Source: Marinifilum flexuosum
GTDB lineage: Bacteria; Bacteroidota; Bacteroidia; Bacteroidales; Marinifilaceae
Assembly: GCF_003610555.1 (NCBI RefSeq)
Contig: NZ_RAPQ01000015.1
Location: 1-64,000, forward strand
Length of the DNA: 64,000 nucleotides
Direction: 5' to 3'
Shown here: piece by piece, positions 27,036 through 36,462 of the stretch
Layout of the letters: every line of letters begins with the position of its first letter
Position numbering within the stretch: the stretch's first letter is position 1
Program-made: the position numbers and the translations under genes
Notes under the pieces: model-generated
What the model was told of the DNA's origin: nothing
Database searches by the model: none
The model's input: the letters and a program-made list of their open reading frames with translations, nothing else

Positions 27036-27911
27036 TTAAAAATCGCCTATATATGCTTTTCCAGTTAGTTCTGGATTTTTATTTTGTAATTCATATTCAA
27101 CTTCTTTTATTAATCTACCTCTATCCTTTGGCAAACTACCTAATAAAGATAAAACATTCGATTTATGAGTTGCATCTACTAAAATATTTTCCACCTTAAT
27201 ATTTCCAATTAACAATTTCATCTCTTCCAGTATTTCATAGGCATCTAGAAGTTGAAATTCTCCATTTTTTACTTTTCTATATAACGAAGTGTTTTCCACA
27301 GGAACTGTTGTCAGAATACCGACATTTTGAGGTTGAATCTCATTAATAAGCTCAGATGTAGCCATAATATGCTTACCTGAATCCTGACCTCCTAAACCTA
27401 ACATCACCATTGTTGTTAAGTTAATTCCTGATCCAACAATATTTTTACCTGCCTCTATAATCTCTAAGGAGCTCGCCCCTTTTTGCACAACTTTCAATAA
27501 CTCATCATCTCCAGTCTCTACACCAAGATATACTTTGTTTAGACCAGCCTCTTTTAAAAGCTTTAGTTCTTCGGCACTTTTATTAAGAGTACTTTGAGGG
27601 CCTGCGTAAGTACTTACTTTCTGAAGAAAAGGAAAGGCTTTCTTAAGTTCTGATAAAATGCGAAGTAAATCTTTTGTATTCATAGAAATAGCATCTCCAT
27701 CACATAAAAAAACTTTGAGCAAGCGTCTTCCCATACTAACCTTTGCCATTTTTATATCGCCAATAATCTCTTCTACACTTCGAATTCGAAATTTACGATC
27801 CTTGTACATACCACAAAAAGTACATTTATTATGAGAGCATCCAACTGTACATTGTAATAAAAAACTATCTGCCTCTGGCGGTGGCCTAAAAATTTTACCT
27901 TCGTATCTCAT
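27036..27911 (-). CDS. Radical SAM protein (291 aa)
   Basis: VGCSHNKCTFCGMY near residue 30 holds the CxxxCxxC cysteines for a 4Fe-4S cluster. LKVFLCDGDAISM, KVYLGVETGDDELL and TTMVMLGLGGQDSG are later barrel strands, giving an Elp3/HemN-type radical SAM barrel without extra clusters. 21 bases downstream of its paralog, so both are co-transcribed. Substrate unknown. Confidence 0.85.
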   Translation of the reverse strand: MRYEGKIFRPPPEADSFLLQCTVGCSHNKCTFCGMYKDRKFRIRSVEEIIGDIKMAKVSMGRRLLKVFLCDGDAISMNTKDLLRILSELKKAFPFLQKVSTYAGPQSTLNKSAEELKLLKEAGLNKVYLGVETGDDELLKVVQKGASSLEIIEAGKNIVGSGINLTTMVMLGLGGQDSGKHIMATSELINEIQPQNVGILTTVPVENTSLYRKVKNGEFQLLDAYEILEEMKLLIGNIKVENILVDATHKSNVLSLLGSLPKDRGRLIKEVEYELQNKNPELTGKAYIGDF

Positions 27912-27932
27912 ATTCTACTTTAATTGTGAAGT

Positions 27933-28811
27933 TTATAATGAATTACGCTGAAAAGATTGTGAAAGTGTTGCTCTTCCCATTTCGTTAATTCCGTCATTTA
28001 TTTTATCAATCATACTTTGTTTATCAGCAGGTAAATTGCCAATAACAGGAAATGTGTTCGTAGGGTGGATACCATAAAAAGGAACATTAGTCAATGTAAT
28101 CCCATTAATTAAAGCTTTCTCTTCCTCAAGAATTTCAATTTCAGTTGCAGGTAAAAAAATCCCTTTTTTTGCATCCTCCGCCATAGGTGTTCCCTCAAAT
28201 AATCCCAAAGTACCTGCCCAAATTAGTTTTGGTTTTGTTTCATTTAAGAAATCTGCTGTATGCTTGGCATTTTCTATTCCTTTATCTTTTCCGGCCACAC
28301 CAAGCATTAAACCTGCCATATAGTTTATTCCTGCAATACTAAGTCTTGAAAGTTCAGTTTTTGCTTCTTTAACTGTGTACCCTTTATTTATATCAAGAAT
28401 CACGGTATTCCAGCCTGATTCAACACCTACCCATAAATCATTTATGCCACAATTTTTCAGCTCTCTAAGATCATTGTCACTCTTAGATTGAATATTTTGA
28501 ATTGAAGCGTACATAGATATTGTATTGCACTCTGGAAAATATCTCTTGATCAACTCAGAAATCTTTTTCAATTTATTGGCACTTAAAACAAATGCATCAC
28601 CATTAACTAAAAAAAAACGTTCTGCCTTTTTATAAATCCTTCTGAGCTCTATTAAATCCTTTTCAATCTGATCTGTATTTATTACTCTAAATTTAACATC
28701 GTCATACATATTACAGTAGGTGCATTGATTATGAGCACATCCAACTGTAACTTGTAATAGCATACTATTTGCCTCTACAGGCGGTCTATAAGTTGTTCCT
28801 TCAAAATTCAT
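27933..28811 (-). CDS. Radical SAM protein (292 aa)
   Basis: Paralog of the downstream gene: VGCAHNQCTYCNMY near residue 30 (CxxxCxxC), RFFLVNGDAFVL, DLWVGVESGWN, and a MAGLMLGVAGKDKG block. Both start with a shared FEGTTYRPPVEANS-type N-terminus. Tandem duplication with divergence suggests two related substrates or a heteromer. The operon sits behind an enoyl-CoA-hydratase-like gene and an AraC regulator. Confidence 0.85.
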   Translation of the reverse strand: MNFEGTTYRPPVEANSMLLQVTVGCAHNQCTYCNMYDDVKFRVINTDQIEKDLIELRRIYKKAERFFLVNGDAFVLSANKLKKISELIKRYFPECNTISMYASIQNIQSKSDNDLRELKNCGINDLWVGVESGWNTVILDINKGYTVKEAKTELSRLSIAGINYMAGLMLGVAGKDKGIENAKHTADFLNETKPKLIWAGTLGLFEGTPMAEDAKKGIFLPATEIEILEEEKALINGITLTNVPFYGIHPTNTFPVIGNLPADKQSMIDKINDGINEMGRATLSQSFQRNSL

Positions 28812-28838
28812 AAACTATAATAATTCGCATTTATAATT

Positions 28839-28868
28839 AAGTGGGAACAAAATGAATGTTCCCACTTA
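28839..28868 (-). terminator. Hairpin after the enoyl-CoA hydratase-like gene
   Basis: A perfect 12-bp stem TAAGTGGGAACA / TGTTCCCACTTA with a 6-7 base loop between the hydratase stop and the radical SAM start. Weak T tract on the minus strand, so it may only attenuate read-through into the radical SAM pair. Confidence 0.55.
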
Positions 28869-28893
28869 GACTTACTGTTAGCAAACATTTAAA

Positions 28894-29712
28894 TTATTGC
28901 TGCTTGGAAAGTTCTGCTGCAGTATCTGCAAACAATCCTGGAAAATCAGATGCTTCGCGCTCGGTTTGTCCACCATGTTTTAGGAAAGCATTAAAGATAG
29001 CTTGGGTTTTATCCTCCCTGGCGCGATCTAGAAAATAACGTAGTTCTAATTTTGCACCAGCTTTCTCATCCCTGATTGAAGTCTCTACAATTTCTTTATA
29101 CATTTCAATATCTCTAAGGTCTAGATTTCTTGTTGCAGCAAGCATCTTTTCCAAAAATGTATCAGCCTCTGACTTAGGTATAAACTGAGTAATGATATTT
29201 AATTTCTCTGCCTGTTGGGCAGTATAATCAGCTCCTGTTAGTAAAGCCTGAAGAGCTTTACCTCTCCCCATTCTTCTTGCAAATTGTACAGCTCCCTGAC
29301 CACCAGTAGGTATGTTTACTCCTAATTCTGGTTGTGCAAAAGCAGCATTCTCTGTACCATAAGCTAAATCGCAGGCCATAACGAATTCATTTCCTCCTCC
29401 TCGTGCAATTCCATCAACAAAAGCTATTGAAAGTTGCTTCATGTTTTTGATATTGTCAATCATATTATTAAACTCAGTAGAACCCGATATTCCTTCTGGA
29501 GTTCCATTGATTAAATTCAGATCAAAATGAGCAGAAAAAAACTGATTATTAGATGATTTAAATAATACTACCTTGATTTCTTTATCATCCTTAAGTGAGT
29601 TAATAAAAGCATTTACCTCCTTTATTACTTCTATAGTTAAAATGTTAACTGGTGGATTACTAATCATCACATTTGCAACACCCTCTTTCTTTGTAATACT
29701 TAATTTACTCAT
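28894..29712 (-). CDS. Enoyl-CoA hydratase/isomerase family protein
   Basis: The start at 29712 (MSKLSIT) matches the family's normal N-terminus; the ORF opens 12 codons earlier. Crotonase motifs: SAHFDLN, FVDGIARGGGNEFVMACDLAYG with the oxyanion-hole loop, and AAFAQPELGVNIPTGGQGAVQFARRMG. Acts on an acyl-CoA of unknown chain. It lies between an AraC regulator and two radical SAM genes rather than in a beta-oxidation cluster. Confidence 0.85.
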   Translation of the reverse strand: MSKLSITKKEGVANVMISNPPVNILTIEVIKEVNAFINSLKDDKEIKVVLFKSSNNQFFSAHFDLNLINGTPEGISGSTEFNNMIDNIKNMKQLSIAFVDGIARGGGNEFVMACDLAYGTENAAFAQPELGVNIPTGGQGAVQFARRMGRGKALQALLTGADYTAQQAEKLNIITQFIPKSEADTFLEKMLAATRNLDLRDIEMYKEIVETSIRDEKAGAKLELRYFLDRAREDKTQAIFNAFLKHGGQTEREASDFPGLFADTAAELSKQQ

Positions 29713-29816
29713 AATTCCTTTATTTTTTTGATTTATAATCAAGTACAAATTTAGGAGGCTATGAGATCTGGCACAAGATCAATTTGAATGCAAAAAGGGT
29801 AAATTTCGCTAAATAA

Positions 29817-30692
29817 TCATTCTGAATATCGTTTTTTAAATTGATTTGGGGTTAATCTGGTGTTTTTCTTAAAATACTTAATGAAATTTGTAGACTCCTC
29901 GAACCCCATTGAAAAGGCCAGTTCGCTACTTTTAATATTAGAATTAACTAGTTTTCTTTTGGCCTCTGTTATTATAAATACGTCAATAAATTGCTTTGCA
30001 GAACTATTCACAATCTCTTTGCAAATAAGATTCAATTGCTGGTAAGTTATATTTAATTTCTTGGCGTAATAATCGGCGTTTCTACTTTTAGAGAAGTCAG
30101 TTTCCAAAATATGTAAGAATTCTAAAAATGTATCCAGCTTGTCTGTTTCTTTTGGATACAAAGCATTTAGTGTTTTTAATTGTTCTATTTTCGAAAAAAT
30201 GATAACATATAAGGAATCAACTATATGGTCATTATTAGTATCAGGTTCATCAGTATTATACTCATTAAATAAAAGTTGAATATAACTTTCTGTATTTGAT
30301 TTTTCGGGTATATAAAAAGCAGATCTAAATAAATGAGGAGTAAACAGACATATCATTGCGTCTTTAGGAATCCTACTTAATTGCTTCTTCAAATAGTCTT
30401 TCGTAAAAATAATAACAAACCCCTTGCTCTCATTATCAAAAGAAAAAGCATTTATTTGCCCCGGAGTTAAATAAACCAATGTATTCCTATTTATATCATG
30501 CCAATTAAAATCTACTAAATGTTTGCTTTTCCCCTCTGTGTAAAAAACAAACATGTAAAAATCTAAACGGTGAGGTCTTTCATACCTCTCACTCTTATCT
30601 CTGTTTTTTAAGTCATCAATGCTAAGGATTTTTATTCCATCTTTCTTAAATCGATTAGATGTACACTCTATTAATGGGATATCGGTATTCAT
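29817..30692 (-). CDS. AraC family transcriptional regulator
   Basis: The start is taken at 30692 (MNTDIP), as the first 20 codons of the longer frame look like leader. N-terminal cupin-like half (HRLDFYMFVFYTEGKS), then two helix-turn-helix motifs at the C-terminus ending SELAFSMGFEESTNFIKYFKKNTRLTPNQFKKRYS. Upstream of, and on the same strand as, the hydratase and radical SAM genes, which it probably regulates. Confidence 0.9.
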   Translation of the reverse strand: MNTDIPLIECTSNRFKKDGIKILSIDDLKNRDKSERYERPHRLDFYMFVFYTEGKSKHLVDFNWHDINRNTLVYLTPGQINAFSFDNESKGFVIIFTKDYLKKQLSRIPKDAMICLFTPHLFRSAFYIPEKSNTESYIQLLFNEYNTDEPDTNNDHIVDSLYVIIFSKIEQLKTLNALYPKETDKLDTFLEFLHILETDFSKSRNADYYAKKLNITYQQLNLICKEIVNSSAKQFIDVFIITEAKRKLVNSNIKSSELAFSMGFEESTNFIKYFKKNTRLTPNQFKKRYSE

Positions 30693-30927
30693 ATATTTAA
30701 ATTGTAATATTGAGCGAAGCCAAAAAGTAAGGCTATATTTTTTGATTGGCAACTGTATATCTCTTTTTTAAAGAGATTTTTTAGAATAATCGCCCAAATA
30801 ATCACTTTGTAACTTCCTGTTTTTTCATGAAGTCCAGTACCAATTTGTATATTAATACAATTCATTACTCTTCTTATCAATCTTGCCTTTGCAAAACACA
30901 ATCAACAAGCGCAATTACCAGGGGATA

Positions 30928-31722
30928 TTAATACTCCACTTCCAATTCTGCTACCAAAGGACGATGGTCAGATACGATAGGTTCCTCCAACAAATCAATA
31001 CTTATCGCCTTAATTTTTATATCATTTGTATTTCGAAAAATAACATGATCCAATTCAACTTTTGTTTCTCCCTGAAAGCTTAAATTATCCTCTCCTTTGT
31101 TTATGAACTCAAAACCCTGCTCATTAAAATATTTCATTGTAGGAGAAGCTGGTGAACAATTGAAATCGCCTGTTATTATTACTGCTTTGTTGATAGCATC
31201 CAAATATTGCATCAGCGCTTTGGCCTGGTTTAAACGAGAAGACACTCCCTCTTCACTTTCTATCCAATCGAAATGAACATTTACAAATACAATTGTACAG
31301 GCTTTAGCAATTTGCACTTCGTGAATTATGGCAGAGCGAGCTTCTGCTATTCCATCAGGCAATTGTAATCGTTTTGTTGAAATGATAGGCTTTGCCGACA
31401 GGGTGGCCATACCATATTCACCACCATCAAAGTCCATGAATTTACTAAAGGTTCCTGTCATCTGTGTTTTTTCAGCCAAATAAGAGCTTTGTTCAATCTT
31501 GTTAGTACGCAAGCAAGAATTATCAACCTCTTGCAAGCCACACAAATCAGGAGCTTGTTCTTTTATTACTCCTGCTGCACGCGATAAATCCAAAACATTG
31601 TCCATTCCTTCTCCGTGCCTGATATTATAAGACATTACTTTCAGCTTCGTAATTTGTTTCTGTTCGCATGCATAACACACACACATGCACACACACAATA
31701 CAATTAGCATTATTCTTTTCAT
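30928..31722 (-). CDS. Endonuclease/exonuclease/phosphatase family lipoprotein
   Basis: I place the start at 31722 (MKRIMLIV) or 31737, so that the lipoprotein signal ends in CYACEQ; the longer frame from 31854 has a non-coding-looking N-terminus. Family motifs: KVMSYNIRHGEGMDN, DLCGLQEVDN (catalytic Glu), VNVHFD, ITGDFNCSPAS and SDHRPLVAE at the end. Exported members act on phosphodiesters or sphingolipids; substrate not evident. Cys-rich signal (CVCMCVCYAC) is odd. Confidence 0.85.
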   Translation of the reverse strand: MKRIMLIVLCVCMCVCYACEQKQITKLKVMSYNIRHGEGMDNVLDLSRAAGVIKEQAPDLCGLQEVDNSCLRTNKIEQSSYLAEKTQMTGTFSKFMDFDGGEYGMATLSAKPIISTKRLQLPDGIAEARSAIIHEVQIAKACTIVFVNVHFDWIESEEGVSSRLNQAKALMQYLDAINKAVIITGDFNCSPASPTMKYFNEQGFEFINKGEDNLSFQGETKVELDHVIFRNTNDIKIKAISIDLLEEPIVSDHRPLVAELEVEY

Positions 31723-31861
31723 GGCGTTTTCTTTCATTAGGTTTGGTTTTATTCTATGGGTTATCATTTTCTTAAATAATGGGTGATTTTTATATAAATC
31801 CCTGTTGTTACTCTTGTTATTGATTTTGAAAATACGAGTTACAAGCTCCCACAATCATGGT

Positions 31862-32368
31862 TTAGTTCTCAATATAGGTAATGAAATCAAATCCAACTTT
31901 ACTTTTATGAAAACGAATCTCAATTTCATTTCCTCTATTTATTGTTTCTCCTAATTCTTCACTACAAACTAATCGTTTTCTTTCATCTCCAATATAAAAG
32001 TATAGAGTATATGTGCCAGAACTACCACGATAACCCTGGCTATAATCTTTATTTTCAACTATTACTTTATAATCCGAAGTTTCTGAAAGCCTCTCATTAC
32101 ATATGGTAGAAGAAAACATTAGAAGCCCCACAAAAATAATTGATAAGTAAAAAGGTAGCGTATAATCATATTTAATTGCTTTATCCCGATTAATCCTTTT
32201 TGATAGTTTAATTCCAAACAGAATACCTAGAACAATAAAAATTGCCCCAAAAAGATATGGCTTTTCGTAATTTACAATAGTCTGACTTACTATTATATAT
32301 ATTGTAAAAAAACCAATAATCATTGTTACAAATAATAGAATTCCAAAAATAGTTTCTTTTATTCTCAT
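31862..32368 (-). CDS. Membrane protein with C-terminal beta domain (168 aa)
   Basis: Three hydrophobic helices (residues 9-29, 38-55, 70-88), then an 80-residue region of alternating strands with GYRGSSGTYTLYFYIGD. Not recognised. Separated from its neighbours by intergenic repeats on both sides. Confidence 0.55.
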   Translation of the reverse strand: MRIKETIFGILLFVTMIIGFFTIYIIVSQTIVNYEKPYLFGAIFIVLGILFGIKLSKRINRDKAIKYDYTLPFYLSIIFVGLLMFSSTICNERLSETSDYKVIVENKDYSQGYRGSSGTYTLYFYIGDERKRLVCSEELGETINRGNEIEIRFHKSKVGFDFITYIEN

Positions 32369-32467
32369 TTTAATTATAAGTGTAATTCCCCCCGGCTATC
32401 CCACGAGACCTCACATATTGTTCTTTTTTAGATTTGCAACGCTATAGAATCGCACATCTGCGGAGAG

Positions 32468-33193
32468 TCATCTTAGTTTTTCTATAATCTTAATAAATTC
32501 ATTTCCTTCTCCCATTTTCAATTCTTCTCCTTCCATGCTTTCATATGGAATTCCTCCTTTAACATCTCTTACAACTCCATTTTTATCCAAAAACAAATTC
32601 ATTGGGTATGTTTTTATACCTAATTGATCGATGAAATCTTTCGCATCCACCAAATGCTGAAATTCAAAAGGGTGCTTTTCCAAAAAAGACGTTACGTCTT
32701 CTTTTTTCTCATAGGTGATAGCAACAAAGTTAAAGTCATCTTTGTACTTTTCTTTGATTTTATTTAGAACTGGCATTTCGTCAACACAAGGTGCACATCC
32801 TGTAAACCAAAAATTTATAATGGTTGGTTTGCCTTTTAATTGCTCCGAATTAAATTTCTCATTTGCCAAAGTATTCAAGTCAAATTTTGGAAACTCCTTG
32901 TTTTTATATGCAGATAACTGTCCTGAATTCTTCGGGTTTTCAGGCTTATTGTAATTAATTGTAAATGTTATTCTTGAAATAATAGAGTCTTTTTTCCTTT
33001 CAGTAGTGGTAATCGTTAAATTTCCATATACTTGTTTTCCCATTACTTTACTAATTTTCTCAACTTGCTCAGAAAGGATTTTATTCGCTTCAGCTTCTGT
33101 AATCCTATTTTTCCCATCAGTAGTGTAATATGTCGTTTGAGAAAATGAATTCATCGAAATGAGTAATAATACTGCTGCTATTAAATATTTCAT
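32468..33193 (-). CDS. TlpA-like thioredoxin-fold protein
   Basis: The start at 33193 (MKYLIAAV) gives a proper signal peptide ending SFSQ. The mature N-terminal region of about 90 residues is family-specific. The thioredoxin domain follows, with NFWFTGCAPCVDEMP (CxxC active site CAPC) and cis-Pro KTYPMNLF. Periplasmic thiol-disulfide reductase/oxidase of the TlpA/ResA class. No cytochrome biogenesis genes nearby. Confidence 0.85.
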   Translation of the reverse strand: MKYLIAAVLLLISMNSFSQTTYYTTDGKNRITEAEANKILSEQVEKISKVMGKQVYGNLTITTTERKKDSIISRITFTINYNKPENPKNSGQLSAYKNKEFPKFDLNTLANEKFNSEQLKGKPTIINFWFTGCAPCVDEMPVLNKIKEKYKDDFNFVAITYEKKEDVTSFLEKHPFEFQHLVDAKDFIDQLGIKTYPMNLFLDKNGVVRDVKGGIPYESMEGEELKMGEGNEFIKIIEKLR

Positions 33194-33269
33194 ATTCTGA
33201 ATTATTATTATACTTCCTATTGCTTTCACAAAATACGAGCTACAAGCCCATATTAACTAAAGAATACAC

Positions 33270-33998
33270 TTAATAGTATCTAATGATTTTTTCTATTTTT
33301 TGGGGATTCAAACTTTCTCGATCAACAGTTATATTTTCTATAAAATACTCAGAAGCCTTAATTTCTTTGCTTTCAATGTCCTTCTTTATTTCAGAAGTAC
33401 TTATATAAACATAGTTAGCCACAGCAAAATTGATCTGATTATCAGAAACATTAGTGATATTGTATAACTGATACTTATATTGTCCATCCAGATCTGTTTT
33501 AATTACATATAGATCATTTTTCTCAGGAGCATTCAGAAAGTTCTGTAGTAGTTTTTCATTATAGGATTGAAAGCCCTGATCGCAAATCGTAACCATTAAA
33601 ATTATTGAGATTAACCTTAGTAAATATACTTTGTCCTTAACTTCATTTCTTGTCACTTCGGGCCCATACATATTATTTCCAAATCCTACTTGAGAGAATA
33701 GAATCATTATCATATAAAGATTATATAAGGGAATGAATATTGTCACGAAACCCGATGGTGATTTACCTATATCCTGAAGTCTTCTGCCACTGTAAGAAGC
33801 TACTGATATTAGAAAAAATATCACTCCTACAATTAAAAGAACAGATCCAAAAGATTCATAAAAACTTGATACCCCTTGTAAATCATCAATCATAAAGTTT
33901 GAAATCTTTACAACTCCTGTCAAAATGGCTATGGAAATTGCTATGTTCCAAGCATATTCTTTTATGGTAATTCTTCCTTTTGTTTTAAATGGATTCAT
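33270..33998 (-). CDS. DUF805-like membrane protein with C-terminal extension
   Basis: 242 aa. KTKGRITIKEYAWN, then two helices, SYSGRRLQDIGKSPSGFVTIFIPLYNLYMIMILF and GFGNNMYGP reproduce the DUF805 pattern (GR...R-R-L-x-D-x-G-x-S-G, N-x-Y-G). A fourth helix and about 90 extra residues follow. Function unknown. Confidence 0.75.
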   Translation of the reverse strand: MNPFKTKGRITIKEYAWNIAISIAILTGVVKISNFMIDDLQGVSSFYESFGSVLLIVGVIFFLISVASYSGRRLQDIGKSPSGFVTIFIPLYNLYMIMILFSQVGFGNNMYGPEVTRNEVKDKVYLLRLISIILMVTICDQGFQSYNEKLLQNFLNAPEKNDLYVIKTDLDGQYKYQLYNITNVSDNQINFAVANYVYISTSEIKKDIESKEIKASEYFIENITVDRESLNPQKIEKIIRYY

Positions 33999-34108
33999 AT
34001 ATGTATTATTTTATATTTTCCCTACTATCGCATAAGTCCGCTCATATGGTTTTATTTTAGATATGAATGCGATAGAATCGCACACCAATATGGCTTAGCG
34101 GGTTTCTA

Positions 34109-34465
34109 TCATTTAGGATCTACAAGCTTAGATTCAAATATTATACAGTGTGGCATCCAACAATCTTTTTTCACAGTTCCTATTTCATGTCCGTTTTTAC
34201 AGACCTTATTAATTCCATCCATTCCGTCAAGATCGCAACAACCATTAAGTCTTTTAAAATCATTATGATTTTGAGTATTTATAAGATCTTTAAGGTTGAT
34301 TATTATTTTGCCTTCAGAAGCTGTAAAATATCCTCCATCACTTACGAAGTAATATCCTTTGGGTAAAAAATCTTTACCATCATCTTCTGTTAATAATTCT
34401 CTATCTGATAACTCTACCAACTCATTTGTCAATTCAACATTACATTTTTTGCAGAATACTTTCAT
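34109..34465 (-). CDS. Hypothetical Cys-rich protein (118 aa)
   Basis: Starts MKVFCKKCNVEL (CxxC) and later has CC, KVCKNGHEIGT and DCWMPHC, so at least seven cysteines that could form a zinc ribbon. No signal peptide. Not assigned to a family. Lone gene between intergenic repeats. Confidence 0.5.
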   Translation of the reverse strand: MKVFCKKCNVELTNELVELSDRELLTEDDGKDFLPKGYYFVSDGGYFTASEGKIIINLKDLINTQNHNDFKRLNGCCDLDGMDGINKVCKNGHEIGTVKKDCWMPHCIIFESKLVDPK

Positions 34466-34587
34466 TTCTTTTTTTTATAATAAAATACTAATTGTATATC
34501 AACACAAGCAGTTAGTTTAGTCTCCTTATCACTTTTACCTTTGCAAAATACGAGCTACAAGTTCGCGCTAGCCGAGTTTAAATATTT

Positions 34588-35145
34588 TTATTTCTTCTTT
34601 AAATCAAAACCTAAGTTTATTTGCAACATTATTGGCCAAATATTTCCATTTCCATGAGTATCGAAATAGTATTGAGGTCCAATATCAAAAAGCAAATGAA
34701 AGTTTTTTCCAAATTTCCTTTGAATTCCCCAAGTAGGACCAATTGCGAAATCGGAATCAGAAGTTCGATAAACGTTCTCGGCAATTGAGCTTCCACGGGT
34801 TATAAACCTTAAAGAAACAAAGTTTCCAGAGTTATTATCAGTTACTCTATTCTTTCTCTTTCGTTTGTTCAGATTGAAAAACCATTTTTGCTGAACATCT
34901 AAGAAAGGACTAATGACATAAATAAATCCATTCCCGGCATAAGTCAGATCGGGATATCCACCACCATATCCGATTCCAAGTTCAGCAGAAAATGTAGAAT
35001 AAGTGCCTGTTGGCCATTCCATTTCAACACCAGGATTTAGAAAGTTCACTCTCAAAACTTTTTCCGTTCCAGGTTTATTCTTTTCTTGAGCATAGGAAAA
35101 TGTAATTGAAAGAAAGAATAATAGACTTAGTAAATTTTTCTTCAT
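34588..35145 (-). CDS. Outer-membrane beta-barrel-like protein
   Basis: 185 aa with signal peptide (ends TFSYAQ). The mature part alternates short amphipathic strands and ends with a strand LQINLGFDLKKK, as in small 8-stranded barrels. Ten bases downstream of the next gene, so probably one operon with it. Confidence 0.55.
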   Translation of the reverse strand: MKKNLLSLLFFLSITFSYAQEKNKPGTEKVLRVNFLNPGVEMEWPTGTYSTFSAELGIGYGGGYPDLTYAGNGFIYVISPFLDVQQKWFFNLNKRKRKNRVTDNNSGNFVSLRFITRGSSIAENVYRTSDSDFAIGPTWGIQRKFGKNFHLLFDIGPQYYFDTHGNGNIWPIMLQINLGFDLKKK

Positions 35146-35155
35146 TTATGTATTG

Positions 35156-35707
35156 TTATTTTATTTCTTCATATTCAATATTGGTTACTTCAAACATTCC
35201 TTCACCAATAGGATCAACCACAACATTTACTTTTAATTGATCTACATTACCAACCACAGTAAAATAGAATTCACTTTTACTTTTAACGTGTCCCATTGTT
35301 CCTTCCACCGAAAAACCTGTTGTCTTAAATCCCCCGATCTTTTTCTGAATGGTTGAATCTTTTTTGATGTGTTCAACAGCTGCTTGAAATTGTTTTGAAG
35401 TTTTAAATGATGCAGTTGTAATATGAACAATGATAACCCACAATACAATCACGATCATCCATATTTCTTGATAGTGCTTTATATAGTCTTCAATTTTTTC
35501 GGATGTATTTGTGGGTGCAGATAAACTTGGAAACAATCCTCTCTTTTTTACATTATAACTGAATGTCATCAGTATCCCTATAAAGATAATCGGAGGAGCT
35601 CCATATAACCCAATATTATAGTATGGATAAAGATCAAATCTTTCTAAAGTAAATCCAACACACCATAAAATTGCTCCTATTGTATTTGCCAATTGGAATT
35701 TTTTCAT
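35156..35707 (-). CDS. Membrane protein with Coa1/Tim21-like C-terminal domain
   Basis: Three hydrophobic segments in the first 120 residues. After the last one the region FKTSKQFQAAVEHIKKDSTIQKKIGG, then strands to VEGTMG and VVGN, resembles the cytochrome-oxidase assembly (Coa1) domain often found C-terminal to a helix in bacterial proteins. The match is by pattern only. Co-transcribed with the barrel-like gene. Confidence 0.5.
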   Translation of the reverse strand: MKKFQLANTIGAILWCVGFTLERFDLYPYYNIGLYGAPPIIFIGILMTFSYNVKKRGLFPSLSAPTNTSEKIEDYIKHYQEIWMIVIVLWVIIVHITTASFKTSKQFQAAVEHIKKDSTIQKKIGGFKTTGFSVEGTMGHVKSKSEFYFTVVGNVDQLKVNVVVDPIGEGMFEVTNIEYEEIK

Positions 35708-35901
35708 TCTAAAACTCTCTATTATTAATCTTAAAAAAAACTTTATTCGTGAATAAAATTGCCTTTTAAAATAAACATCAACCCATTACTAGTCCTCTCG
35801 TGAGATTTTGCTTTAGATATGAAGCCACACGAAGGGATTGATTTTATCGAACTTCGTTTCGTGCGGCAGCGGGGGAGTTTTCACCAGTAGTTGAATCAAG
35901 T

Positions 35902-36441
35902 CTACCAATCATCATCACTACCAATGTTTTTAGGCTCAAACATTTTCAGGAAAGTATAATCGTAAATAGGTACTGAATTTTTAATAAATAATCTTCCAAA
36001 GAGACCTTTATTAGTGATTGCATGCGCATTCAAAAGCTCTATACTTCCTTGACTTCCCGATGAGTTATCCTTTTTTTTAATCAAAGTAATTTTATTAATG
36101 GTAACGCGATATCGTGATTCTTTAAACTGTATTGAAACAAAAGCAGAATGATAATATTCATAAATTAAATCAGAAGCTTTGAATACAGAATAGCCTGCAC
36201 CTCTATGGTCTGGTTCGAATAGTCGTAATTCGCCCGTTAAGCCATTATCTGTAAATTCAATTTCTTTAAAAATGCCTGAGTTTCGAAAATACTCTTTAAT
36301 GGCACTCTTTTGAAGTTCACTTTCAAATACTTTTTGCCAAGTGACTTCTCCCCTTACATTTTTAAAATTTCTTTTACTTTCCTGACTATAACCAGAAAAA
36401 CTTAGGGTAATGATTGATAATATTATTAGTAATTTTGTCAT
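35902..36441 (-). CDS. Exported hypothetical protein (179 aa)
   Basis: Signal peptide ending GYSQ. YRVTINKITLIKK in the second half recalls the DUF4468-type Bacteroidota secreted fold, not enough to name it. 21 bases after the NADAR stop, so likely co-transcribed with it. Confidence 0.5.
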   Translation of the reverse strand: MTKLLIILSIITLSFSGYSQESKRNFKNVRGEVTWQKVFESELQKSAIKEYFRNSGIFKEIEFTDNGLTGELRLFEPDHRGAGYSVFKASDLIYEYYHSAFVSIQFKESRYRVTINKITLIKKKDNSSGSQGSIELLNAHAITNKGLFGRLFIKNSVPIYDYTFLKMFEPKNIGSDDDW

Positions 36442-36462
36442 CAGGCTTGATTTTGCTTGTTA

